Part shown: positions 7,112-15,695 of the stretch, piece after piece
How the letters are laid out: each line of letters opens with the position of its first letter
How positions within the stretch are numbered: the first letter of the stretch is position 1
DNA from: CAIXPS01 sp034430115
GTDB taxonomy: Bacteria > Chloroflexota > Anaerolineae > J036 > Brachytrichaceae
Length of the DNA stretch: 63,605 bases
Reading direction: 5' to 3'
NCBI GenBank assembly: GCA_034430115.1
Contig: DAOUFG010000054.1
Coordinates: 1-63,605, forward strand
The notes under the pieces: generated by a model
Seen by the model: the letters and a program-made list of their open reading frames with translations, nothing else
Databases searched by the model: none
What the model was told of the DNA's origin: nothing
Translations under genes and position numbers: made by a program

Positions 7112-8119
7112 ATGATTGACGCAACCTGGTTCGACCGTGTGCCGAAAGCCGAACTACACCTGCACCTGGAAGGGGCGATCCCGCTGGATGCGCTGTGGCA
7201 ACTGGTGCAGAAGTATGGCGGCGACCCCACTGTGCCCGATTTTGCCGCCCTGCAAGACAAGTTCACCTACCGTGATTTCCCGCAGTTCATCCGGGCGTGG
7301 TGCTGGAAGAACACCTTCCTGCGTGAATATGAGGACTTCGCGTTCATCGCTTCGGCGATTGCGCACGACCTGGCGCGGCAGAACATCCGCTATGCCGAGG
7401 CGTTCTATTCGCCCATCGACTTCGCCCAATATGGGTTGGAAGTGCAGCGCATTACTGAGGCGATCCGCGCCGGGCTATCCAAAGAGCCGGGCGTGGAAGT
7501 GGCGCTGGTGATCGACCTGGTGCGCGACGACGGCCCGCAGCAGGGCGCACGCACGCTGGCGAAGGTGAATGAGGTGCGCTCGCTGGGCGTGGTGGGCATC
7601 GGCATCGGCGGTTCGGAGCATCAGTTCCCTCCCGGGCCGTTCGCGGCGGTCTATGAGCGGGCGCGCGAGATGGGCTTCCACACCAGCGCGCACGCCGGTG
7701 AAGCCGCCGGCCCGGTAAGCATCTGGGGCGCGATTGGCGCATTGAAGGTGGAGCGCATCGGTCATGGCACCAGCGCCATCCAGGATGCGGCGCTGGTGGA
7801 TTACCTGGCCGCACAGCGCATCCCAATCGAGATGTGTCCCCTCTCTAACGTGCGCACCGCCGCTGTGCCGTCCATTGAGCGGCATCCCATCCGCGCCTTC
7901 TACGAGCGCGGCCTCGTCGTCACGGTCAATACCGACGACCCCAAGATGTTCAACAACTCGCTGGCGGAGGAATATCGCCTGTTGCACGAGAAGCTGGGCT
8001 TCTCGCAAGATGAACTGCGCGCGCTCATCTTGCAGGCGGTGCAATCATCCTGGTTGAGCACCGAGCGGAAGCAGGAGATGGTCGCGGCTTTCATGCACGA
8101 CCCGGCGTGGCGTGCGTAG
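7112..8119 (+). CDS. add: Adenosine deaminase
   Basis: The product has the full signature of zinc-dependent adenosine/adenine deaminases: HLHLEG (His16, His18 bind zinc), SAHAGE (third His and the catalytic Glu), RIGHG, and VNTDDP (zinc and catalytic Asp). It deaminates adenosine to inosine in purine salvage in the cytoplasm. At 335 residues the length is normal. ATG 7112 is preferred over GTG 7100 because AGAGGTGA sits eight bases before it. It seems to be a single-gene unit behind a repeat-filled spacer. Adenine rather than adenosine specificity cannot be excluded. Confidence 0.92.
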   Translation: MIDATWFDRVPKAELHLHLEGAIPLDALWQLVQKYGGDPTVPDFAALQDKFTYRDFPQFIRAWCWKNTFLREYEDFAFIASAIAHDLARQNIRYAEAFYSPIDFAQYGLEVQRITEAIRAGLSKEPGVEVALVIDLVRDDGPQQGARTLAKVNEVRSLGVVGIGIGGSEHQFPPGPFAAVYERAREMGFHTSAHAGEAAGPVSIWGAIGALKVERIGHGTSAIQDAALVDYLAAQRIPIEMCPLSNVRTAAVPSIERHPIRAFYERGLVVTVNTDDPKMFNNSLAEEYRLLHEKLGFSQDELRALILQAVQSSWLSTERKQEMVAAFMHDPAWRA

Positions 8120-8203
8120 CGGAACGGTGCGCAGGCAATGAAGCCGTTAGCCCGCGTGGCGGGCATGGTATCCTGAGCGGGGGACTTCCAGTCCTCTGCC
8201 CGG

Positions 8204-10582
8204 CTATGCCCCTTCGCGCAGGTTCAACCCGCGCTCGGCGAGCGCCGCGCGCACCTCGTCCACCCGATCGGCCTGGACGATTGCCAGCGGCGTCAGACTG
8301 CCCTTCACTTCCTGCAAAAAGTCGCCGATTTCGTCGTCGTCCAGCAGGCGTTCCAGTACCTGGTGGCTGGAAAGCTCCAGCAGGCACACGTTTGACAGTG
8401 CCGCGTCGCCGAAGTAGATCGCCCATTCGCGGATGCGTGCTTCCAGCGCCGGTGCGAGCGGCCCATCGTTGATCGAGGCCAGGGTCGCCAGCAGTTCGTC
8501 CACCACCTTGCCCAGGGCGAGTTGCTGGCGCACTTTGTGCGCTGTGATGTGAGGATGCCCGCCGATTCGCTCGACAAAAGGCTCCAGCTTGTTCAGCGCG
8601 TAGATGTTGGGCACGCTGTGTTTAAAGGTCACCGTCCCTGCCGCATCGATGTGCAGGCTGCCCTCGGCTTTGGGCGCTTCTGCGCTGGAGGTGAGCAGTG
8701 GCGTCCAGCCGGCGTTGCTTAGCGTCATGCTGATCTGTTCGTAGGGGTGGGGCCTGTCTTCGCCGGGCAGGGCGATGTCGATAGTGGGCCCAAGCGTGCG
8801 TAACGGCACGTCGGCCTCTTCCAGCACCTGGCGGGCGCTTTCACGCGCCGTTTCATCGGCGTAGTGCAACACGGTGGCGTTGCGGTGGAACGTGATGCGC
8901 TCGTGCAGGGTTTGCCATTCTTCCAGCGTGCGCTGCACGTTGGTGGGGAGCGGCCCTCCCTGGTACTTGACCAGAAAATCACTGATCTTCTGCACCGTCC
9001 AGCCCTTCTTTTGTCCCTGGTAGACGGATTGGCGCGTCAAATGATAGGTGATGGCGCGGTCGCCACCCTGGGATTCGGCAAAGTCATCCAGCGCCAGCAG
9101 CACCTTGTCGCTGATCGGCTCCATCGCAAGGATGGTGAAGTTTGGCTGCACCAGCACGCGCCCGCCGCTTTCGATGAACTCGGGTTGCTGGCCTATGCCC
9201 AGTAGCCAGCCCCCAGCAGGCGTGAGCCGGAAAGCGCTCGGCGTCGCCGGTTGGTCCTTCGAATAGCCCAGTTCCACCAGGCCCATCCAATACAGCGGTT
9301 CTTTGATCACATTCACAATAAACTGGCGCTCGACTACGTCCCAGCCCTGCGCTTCGTTGGGGATGTCCTCGAAATACAGTGAGCGTTCCGCGTCGATGAA
9401 GGTGTACTCGTTGCCATAGGGGTCGTCGTATGTGCTGAGGCGGCTTTCCTTGGGGCGTTTGATTAGAAACTCGTAATCGTTGCGCCATATCTGGTCGATC
9501 ATCTGCGTCAGGCTGATCCAGCGGGTTACTGGGGCCGGCGCACTGGTCAGGCTCGCTCCGCTGGTGACCAGTTTGACGATGCCGCGCAGGATGGTGCTAT
9601 GCGCCCGGTTGACGCCTGCCGGCGCAGGCGCGTGTTTGGAATAGCCGCTGTGCGGGTGAGGCACGCGCATCAATTCATCCCATACGCCGGTGTTGGTCCA
9701 CACGTCAAAAGTCTGCTTGATGCGTTCGGCCATCGGGATGGTGAGCAACTGGCTTTTGTTGCTGGTGGCAAAGCCGGAATTGCTGGCGGTCAGTTCGCCC
9801 ATCACGCTCAACAGTCGGCGCATGAACCACAGCCGTGGGTTGGATTCTTCGTCGCCGGGCGGTTCCGGCGTGACGTTGAGCGCCGCCAGGAATGATTTGA
9901 AGTTGGTCTTATAGATCCATTCTTGTGTGGTGAGCGGCACGTTGCCTTGTTTACGCACGTGGCGCAGGTAGCGGCTCAGGTCGCGTTGAAAATCTTCCGC
10001 CGAACTGGTCGCAACCTGTTCCGGCTCGGTGGGGGTGGCCGGCTGCGGGAAACGCCGCGCCAGGGCCTCTTTGCAGCGCGGGTCCCTGGTCAGTAGCTGC
10101 AACACCGGCGCGACGATATACAGACGCTGTTTGAAGCGCTGTGTGGCAAGTTGATAGGTATTGTTGGTGAAGAGCAGCCCATAGATGAGCAGGCGCAAAC
10201 AGGCGTCATCGAAGGTAGGCGTGCCCGTGTAGTATGCGTCGACGGGCTGTGTGTCCAGCGGGCGCACCAGGTGACGCACCTCTTTGTAAATCTGCGAAGG
10301 GCGCGCCTGCCCGCCTGCGTGCAGAACGGCATTCAAGATGCCCAGCTCTGCCGGCCCGCAGGCGTTCAATTTTTCGCACACGTGTTCGGGGGCTTCCAGC
10401 GCCTGGCCCAGCAAGGTGCGGTAGTGATCCTGTTCGCCATACGTTGTGCTTAGGCTGGGCTTTTGATTGATCCCGGCCTCGGAGAGCATCTGGGTCAGGA
10501 TATTCCTATCGTAAGGGCCCAGCACGGCAGTCCAGTTGAAATTGGCGGTCGGACGTGAGCGGGGGTTGCGCATTGATGCCAT
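8204..10582 (-). CDS. Helicase-associated (XPB/Ssl2 N-terminal-like) protein
   Basis: This 792-residue protein is the last of three tightly packed genes behind XPB helicase, with 3 bp to the gene before it. Its middle region (RVLVQPNFTILAMEPISDK, then ITYHLTRQSV, then GWTVQKISDFL) fits the helicase-associated domain found in XPB/Ssl2 N-termini and bacterial partners. Near residue 420 it has EPLYWMGLVELG, which the neighbouring SWIM protein repeats as EPLYWFGIVET. It has no Walker motifs, so it probably acts as a DNA-binding or regulatory partner. It may aid unwinding during repair or transcription; this is inferred from the operon. Confidence 0.8.
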   Translation of the reverse strand: MASMRNPRSRPTANFNWTAVLGPYDRNILTQMLSEAGINQKPSLSTTYGEQDHYRTLLGQALEAPEHVCEKLNACGPAELGILNAVLHAGGQARPSQIYKEVRHLVRPLDTQPVDAYYTGTPTFDDACLRLLIYGLLFTNNTYQLATQRFKQRLYIVAPVLQLLTRDPRCKEALARRFPQPATPTEPEQVATSSAEDFQRDLSRYLRHVRKQGNVPLTTQEWIYKTNFKSFLAALNVTPEPPGDEESNPRLWFMRRLLSVMGELTASNSGFATSNKSQLLTIPMAERIKQTFDVWTNTGVWDELMRVPHPHSGYSKHAPAPAGVNRAHSTILRGIVKLVTSGASLTSAPAPVTRWISLTQMIDQIWRNDYEFLIKRPKESRLSTYDDPYGNEYTFIDAERSLYFEDIPNEAQGWDVVERQFIVNVIKEPLYWMGLVELGYSKDQPATPSAFRLTPAGGWLLGIGQQPEFIESGGRVLVQPNFTILAMEPISDKVLLALDDFAESQGGDRAITYHLTRQSVYQGQKKGWTVQKISDFLVKYQGGPLPTNVQRTLEEWQTLHERITFHRNATVLHYADETARESARQVLEEADVPLRTLGPTIDIALPGEDRPHPYEQISMTLSNAGWTPLLTSSAEAPKAEGSLHIDAAGTVTFKHSVPNIYALNKLEPFVERIGGHPHITAHKVRQQLALGKVVDELLATLASINDGPLAPALEARIREWAIYFGDAALSNVCLLELSSHQVLERLLDDDEIGDFLQEVKGSLTPLAIVQADRVDEVRAALAERGLNLREGA

Positions 10583-10585
10583 CGT

Positions 10586-13192
10586 TTAAGTCTCTCCGGG
10601 GGTGTATCCGTGCGCAACCATCTCATCCATCAGTTTGTCGATAGCGTCCGTTGCCACCACCGCGGCACGCGGGGAAATTTGGTGCACGATGTATTGCCCG
10701 AGCGACGTATTGGAGATGAGTTCGCGCAACGCGTAGTCGTCGGCCAATTCCAGCACGCTCAGCGATTCGTAAATTCTCACCCGCCCGAAGCGCTCGGCAA
10801 TCGTCTTAAACAGCGCCTGGGCGGCGGGGGGCATCGGCGCATGGAAGCTCTCGAACAACCGGATGGCGTCATCCACGCTTACGCCCTGGGTGAGCGCGCG
10901 CTCGATGCTGGCTGGCGTGAGTTGATAGGTGAAGCGTGTGCCGCCCGGCTCGGCAATCTTGTGCGCAAAGGCGATCATCTCGGCCCGGTCGGGCGCGGGA
11001 GGCAGGCGCCACTGCGTGTCGCTCAACCAGGTGATCGGCTCGGCCTTCTGCGGGCGTGGCGCCTGGCGTGTGGGTAGCGCGGGCGTCGCGGCGATGCTAT
11101 CAGCCCGTTCGGCTTGCCCAAGCCAGTCGAGCATTTCCGTTACCCGGAAGGCGCGCAGGCCGTGCTTTGCGTCGGTCACTGTCTCCACGATGCCGAACCA
11201 GTACAGCGGCTCGCTGAGCATCACTTCTACGATAGCGCCCACGCTGCGTTGCCAGTCGGCTTCGCGGCTCATATCCAGGTGCGTTTTTTCGCGGCTGAAC
11301 CACCATGTGTCGTCGTTATAGACGCGCCAGGCGTTGCCGGGGAAGGCCTGGAACAACTGGCGGCGGAAGGCGGGCCAATCGATCCACGTGTTGGCGGGCA
11401 GCCCGCGCAGTGCGCGCAGGATGAAACGGCGTAGTGCGCACCACTCAATGCCCAGGCTGGCGGGCAAAAAGTCGCGCACGCCGATGGAACGCGCGATTTT
11501 GAACGGCGCCTTGGGTGCATCTTGCATCACGCGCCAGGCCTCGTAGCCAAAGAGCATTTGGCGCTGCCAGGCGTTGAAAGCTTGCACGAACCTGTCCTTG
11601 CCGGTGCGGGCCAGCCACACTTCCACGGCGCTGATGCGCGCATTCAGGTGCCAGGGCTTGCCCAAAGGAATGAAGCGATCCGGCAGGCTGGCCAGTTGTC
11701 GGTACGGGTCGGGCGCGTCGATCAGTTGCAATGTGGCGGCAACTTCAAAGAGGAAGGCACACTCGGGGCCGGGCAGGCCGGTCTGGTTTTCCAATTGTGC
11801 GCCGCCTTCCGTCGAAAGCCACGGGGAAAGCGGCACGCTGATGCCGCTTTGCGGGTTGGGCACCCAGCCGGGGCGCGAGTGTAAGAGTTGCTCGGCCTCG
11901 TCGGCGTCATGTTCCCAGCCACGCAGCCAGTCCGTCGTTACGGCTTTGTGATGTGGGGAAAATGTGACGCGCGCATGCGTGCCGGTGGTGAGCACTGCGT
12001 TGATGAACAGGTTCAGCTTGTCGAGGAAGGAAGGCGCATCTGTGTCGGGGGCACCTGTCTCGTGCAGCGTGATGGCGTTCACCGGCCAACCGATCAGCGG
12101 GATGTTCCCTCGGCTTGCTTCCAGGGGCAGCCACTGGTAGTAGACGTCGCGGTAGTCATATTGGCGCAGCGAGGGGAACAGGATAGCCCGCCTGCGCAGT
12201 TCGTCCAGCGCGGCGCCGAAGGCCTTATCTTGCTCAGTGGTCGGCACGGCCCAAATTGCTCGCGCGACGGTGCGCGGCACGGGCAACTGATAATCGCGCG
12301 CCGTCAACAATCGGCGTGTGAAGGCGGCATATTCCTCGCTCAGGCCTTCCAGCAGCGCGGCGGGGTTCTGGCGCATCTTCATCACGCGCGCGTTTAATGC
12401 ATCCAGCACCTGGTCGATCAGGTTTGATTTGGAGGTGCCCTTCAGCTTCAAGTTCAGCCAGCGTCCCAATTCGCGGAGCTGGGTGGCGGAGTATTCCTGG
12501 TCGATGATCTGATGCAACGGCGATTGATAGCCCTTGATGTCGGGCACCACAGGCCAGAACCCCACGCCCGTGCTCAGGGTGGGAGCCCCAGGCAAGGTGG
12601 CATCGTTATGATTCGGCGAAAGCGTATTGCACCAGGCAGCCATAGCCGCCGGGTATGAGGCTTCCCCCGTCGTCCGGCACAGAAATTGGCCCAGTGGCGA
12701 ACTCATGAATTGCTGGCCCTCGGTGGCCGGTGCATTGGGCGGGGGCACGAAGCGGGTGAAGTTTTCGTTCCAGGCCAGCATGAGCGCCGCGACGTGGCTG
12801 CACATGCGACGCGAGCGGATTTCCGCGCAGCCGCAACTGGCCGAGTTCACCGCGACGTTGAGCGCCGGGTAGTAGATGGCGCCGGCGTCCTTTACGTTCG
12901 CGCTGAGCAGGTTGCCGTCGCAGGTGTAGTGATCGACGTTGCCCGAACCGAGCAGCCTGCGGCCCTTGCTCAAGGCTGCATTTGGAACGAGGTCGTTAAT
13001 GATGGGTTTGGAGAGCAGGAAGGCATTCTTGCCCAGCTCGCTAAATGCCTGCATCGCTGCGCCGTGGTCGCCGGGGTCGGACGCGAAGGAGTCGCTGTTC
13101 CCCAGTACATGTTCTTCCAACCGATCCAGCGCGTCAGGGTCTACGTGGAATTGTGCAGAAGTGGGTGAAAGTGTTTTCTCTTGGCCGGCCAT
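10586..13192 (-). CDS. SWIM zinc-finger protein with helicase-associated domain
   Basis: The 868-residue product has a SWIM-type zinc finger, C-x-C-x8-C-x-H, at residues 120-133 (SCGCAEIRSRRMCSHVAAL). The C-terminal 200 residues align by eye with the helicase-associated domain of the following gene (EPLYWFGIVE; FTYQLTPASIERALTQGVSV; SVLELADDYALRELI), so the two proteins are partial paralogues. It starts 1 bp after the XPB stop and ends 3 bp before the next start, indicating translational coupling. SWIM fingers bind DNA or proteins. Probable role: accessory subunit of an XPB complex. No nuclease motif was seen. Confidence 0.8.
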   Translation of the reverse strand: MAGQEKTLSPTSAQFHVDPDALDRLEEHVLGNSDSFASDPGDHGAAMQAFSELGKNAFLLSKPIINDLVPNAALSKGRRLLGSGNVDHYTCDGNLLSANVKDAGAIYYPALNVAVNSASCGCAEIRSRRMCSHVAALMLAWNENFTRFVPPPNAPATEGQQFMSSPLGQFLCRTTGEASYPAAMAAWCNTLSPNHNDATLPGAPTLSTGVGFWPVVPDIKGYQSPLHQIIDQEYSATQLRELGRWLNLKLKGTSKSNLIDQVLDALNARVMKMRQNPAALLEGLSEEYAAFTRRLLTARDYQLPVPRTVARAIWAVPTTEQDKAFGAALDELRRRAILFPSLRQYDYRDVYYQWLPLEASRGNIPLIGWPVNAITLHETGAPDTDAPSFLDKLNLFINAVLTTGTHARVTFSPHHKAVTTDWLRGWEHDADEAEQLLHSRPGWVPNPQSGISVPLSPWLSTEGGAQLENQTGLPGPECAFLFEVAATLQLIDAPDPYRQLASLPDRFIPLGKPWHLNARISAVEVWLARTGKDRFVQAFNAWQRQMLFGYEAWRVMQDAPKAPFKIARSIGVRDFLPASLGIEWCALRRFILRALRGLPANTWIDWPAFRRQLFQAFPGNAWRVYNDDTWWFSREKTHLDMSREADWQRSVGAIVEVMLSEPLYWFGIVETVTDAKHGLRAFRVTEMLDWLGQAERADSIAATPALPTRQAPRPQKAEPITWLSDTQWRLPPAPDRAEMIAFAHKIAEPGGTRFTYQLTPASIERALTQGVSVDDAIRLFESFHAPMPPAAQALFKTIAERFGRVRIYESLSVLELADDYALRELISNTSLGQYIVHQISPRAAVVATDAIDKLMDEMVAHGYTPGET

Positions 13193-13193
13193 A

Positions 13194-15077
13194 TCAGCTT
13201 AAAAAGCCCCTGGTGCTGCGGCGCACGGGTGCGGCGTTGGTCGCAATCACCGCGGGCTGGAACGACGGCACTTCCTCCTCGTAGAAGATGTCATAGTGAT
13301 AGCCTTGTTCGGTCAGGAACAATTGCCGTTTGGCTGCAAACTCCTGGTCCAGGGTGTCGCGCGTGACGATGGAATAAAAGTGCGCCAGCAAGCCATTTTG
13401 CTTGGGACGCAACACGCGGCCCAGGCGTTGTGCTTCCTCCTGGCGCGAGCCGAACATGCCGCTTACCTGGACCAGCACGTTGGCGTCGGGCAGATCCACC
13501 GAGAAGTTGCCCACCTTTGAGAGCACCAGTTGGTTGATCTCGCCGTCGCGGAACTGCGCATAGAGCTTTTCGCGCTGGCGCACGGGCGTCTCGCCGGTGA
13601 TGAGTGGCGCGTTGATGCGCTCGGCAATTTTGCCAAGCTGATCCAAAAACTGGCCGATGATGAGCACCGAATCTTCGCGATGCTTTTGCGCCAGCATGGA
13701 GATGACGTCCAGCTTCTTGCGGTTGGTGGCAGCGAAGCGATATTTGCCGTCCTGGTCCGTCACCGCATATTCCATGCGGTCGTCTTCGTCCAGCGCCACG
13801 CGAATTTCGTGACACTCGGCGGTGGCGATCCAACCCTGGCGTTCCAGGTCTTTCCATGGTACGTCGTACTTCTTGGGCCCCACCAGCGAGAACACTTCAC
13901 CCTCGCGGCCGTCTTCGCGCACCAGGGTGGCCGTCAGGCCCAGACGCCGGCGGGCCTGGATTTCGGCGGTGATGCGAAACACCGGCGCAGGCAGCAGGTG
14001 CACTTCGTCGTAGATGATCAGGCCCCAATCCAGCGTGGTGAAGAGTTGCATGTGCGGGTATTCGTCCAGCACACCCAGTTTGGCCGCCATGCGCCCATTC
14101 ATTGGCGTAGGGGAATCTGTAGGCAGGGGAGAAGCACCGTTCCCCCGCTCCTCGGCTCCCGTGCTCCCATTCTCCCCATCTCCGGCGTTCGCCTTCTTCC
14201 GTCGCGGGCGGTAGGTCAGCACCTGGTAGGTCGTCACCGTCACCGGGCGGACTTCCTTCTTCAGCCCGGTATATTCGCCCACCTGATCTTCGGTGAGCGT
14301 GGTCTTATCCAGCAGTTCGCGGATCCATTGCCGCACCGCGACGGTGTTGGGGCACAAGATCAAGGTGGCGCACTGCGTGCGTTGCATGGCGGCCATGCCC
14401 ACAATCGTCTTGCCCGCGCCACAGGGCAGCACGATCACGCCGCTGCCGCCGGCGGCGGACCCTTGCGCCCAATAGACTTCGGCGGCGTCTTCCTGGTAGG
14501 CGCGCAACGCAAAGGGCGTGCCAGAGAGCGCGCCCAACTCGCGCAGTTCGAAGGGCAGCGGGGCGCCATCCACGTAGCCGGCCAGGTCTTCGGCGGGGAA
14601 GCCGATTTGTACCAGCACGCGCTTCACGTGCCCGCGTTGCGCCGGGTCGATCTCGAAGGTGGTGGCGTTCAGGCGCGCCTTCACCAGGGGCGCAAATAAC
14701 TTATGACGGGAGATTTCTTCCATCAGGCTGGCATCGTCCGAGATGACCAGCATGTGCCCGTCTTCAATCACGAGCTTGATCCGTCCATAACGGCTGATCG
14801 AGTCCGCAATATCGACACGAATATTATCCGGGAGGGGATACTTGGAGAAGCGCTCCAGGTCCTCCAGGATACTTTGCGCCGTCAGGCCTGCCGCGGCTGC
14901 GTTCCATAATGACAGCACCGAGATACGATAGGTGTGTACGTATTCGGGGCTTTTCTCCAATTCAGCAAAGCGGGCCAGAGCATCGCGCGCTTCGGCATAC
15001 TGGGGGCTATCCACCTCCAATAGCACGGTTTTGTCGCTTTGGACAACCAGGGGATTTTCCGGCCTGTAGTTTTGCAT
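13194..15077 (-). CDS. XPB-type 3'-5' DNA helicase
   Basis: Superfamily 2 helicase motifs are complete: Walker A PCGAGKT (about 218-224), DEVH (about 357-360), LTATLVREDGR carrying the RED motif special to XPB (about 387), and motif VI QRLGRVLRPK. The first 180 residues form the XPB-like N-terminal DNA-recognition part. About 45 residues between motifs Ia and II (about 291-335, GENGSTGAEERGNGASPLPT) are low complexity and encoded by GGGGAG/CTCCCC-rich DNA like the intergenic repeats. This gene leads the three-gene operon. Likely role: unwinding or remodelling DNA in repair, or at stalled transcription. Confidence 0.93.
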   Translation of the reverse strand: MQNYRPENPLVVQSDKTVLLEVDSPQYAEARDALARFAELEKSPEYVHTYRISVLSLWNAAAAGLTAQSILEDLERFSKYPLPDNIRVDIADSISRYGRIKLVIEDGHMLVISDDASLMEEISRHKLFAPLVKARLNATTFEIDPAQRGHVKRVLVQIGFPAEDLAGYVDGAPLPFELRELGALSGTPFALRAYQEDAAEVYWAQGSAAGGSGVIVLPCGAGKTIVGMAAMQRTQCATLILCPNTVAVRQWIRELLDKTTLTEDQVGEYTGLKKEVRPVTVTTYQVLTYRPRRKKANAGDGENGSTGAEERGNGASPLPTDSPTPMNGRMAAKLGVLDEYPHMQLFTTLDWGLIIYDEVHLLPAPVFRITAEIQARRRLGLTATLVREDGREGEVFSLVGPKKYDVPWKDLERQGWIATAECHEIRVALDEDDRMEYAVTDQDGKYRFAATNRKKLDVISMLAQKHREDSVLIIGQFLDQLGKIAERINAPLITGETPVRQREKLYAQFRDGEINQLVLSKVGNFSVDLPDANVLVQVSGMFGSRQEEAQRLGRVLRPKQNGLLAHFYSIVTRDTLDQEFAAKRQLFLTEQGYHYDIFYEEEVPSFQPAVIATNAAPVRRSTRGFLS

Positions 15078-15120
15078 ATAGACCTGTCATTAGAACACAC
15101 CTGAGGGGCGCAGGTCAAGG

Positions 15121-15695
15121 GATTTTCGATTTTGGATTGCCGATTTTAGATTTTCGCTTGGGTTGATTGAAACGTGAAGAATGAGACGTCAGGGGTTGGC
15201 TCACGCACTCCTTTCACGTTTCATCCTTCGCCTCCGCTAAGAATGATGCTTCGGCGACGTCTTGGAGCAGGCGCACGACGAAACACAGATCATCGGCGCT
15301 GTATCTTTGCATAAACTGCACAAAGCTGCACTCCATCTGCTGATTGAGGGCGCGGTGCGCTAGAAAAAGCTCCCTGCCAAGCGGCGTCGGTCAGCGCGTT
15401 CGTTCCACATGTGCCGGCGTTTGCAAGCAAGCGGGTTCGGCGCCGAGTAGGGCGCTTGAGAGACCGGGTGTCTTTTCGACGCCAGATTTCACGGATGTGG
15501 AATTTCAATCTGCGTCATCTGCGGTTGACTCAGAGGCAGAGCAATTGAAACCGCCGATGGACGCGGATGAACGCAGATACAGATATCGGTGTCCATCGGC
15601 GGTTAATGATTGACTGAACTAACCACGGGTGATGCAGATGTAGAACCTTCTAATCCGTGCCATCCGTGGCTAATTGAATCTCTAACCTCAAATCT
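15121..15695. repeat. Repeat-rich intergenic region
   Basis: The spacer of about 600 bp contains satellite-like GATTTTGGATTGCCGATTTT (15121-15160). It also holds an inverted repeat CCGCCGATGGAC/GTCCATCGGCGG (15551-15562, 15591-15602) around GATGAACGCAGATACAG, and CCGTGCCATCCGTGGCTAATT (15655-15675). The stretch up to the E1 stop (GAATCTCTAACCTCAAATC) is again of the GATT/AATC satellite type. Part of it overlaps a decayed regulator gene on the minus strand. No intact gene is seen. Confidence 0.6.
15214..15506 (-). pseudogene. Decayed winged-helix (MarR-like) regulator, frameshifted
   Basis: On the minus strand one frame reads NALTDAAWQ and then, after a shift of frame near 15372, ELFLAHRALNQQMECSFVQF, followed by MQRYSADDLCFVVRLLQDVA and a stop at 15214. 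The LT-[DP]-x-G/A-[RW] wing followed by a long amphipathic helix is the C-terminal half of MarR-like regulators. The helix-turn-helix half is not recognisable. I read this as a frameshifted remnant; the similarity is by eye only. Confidence 0.35.
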
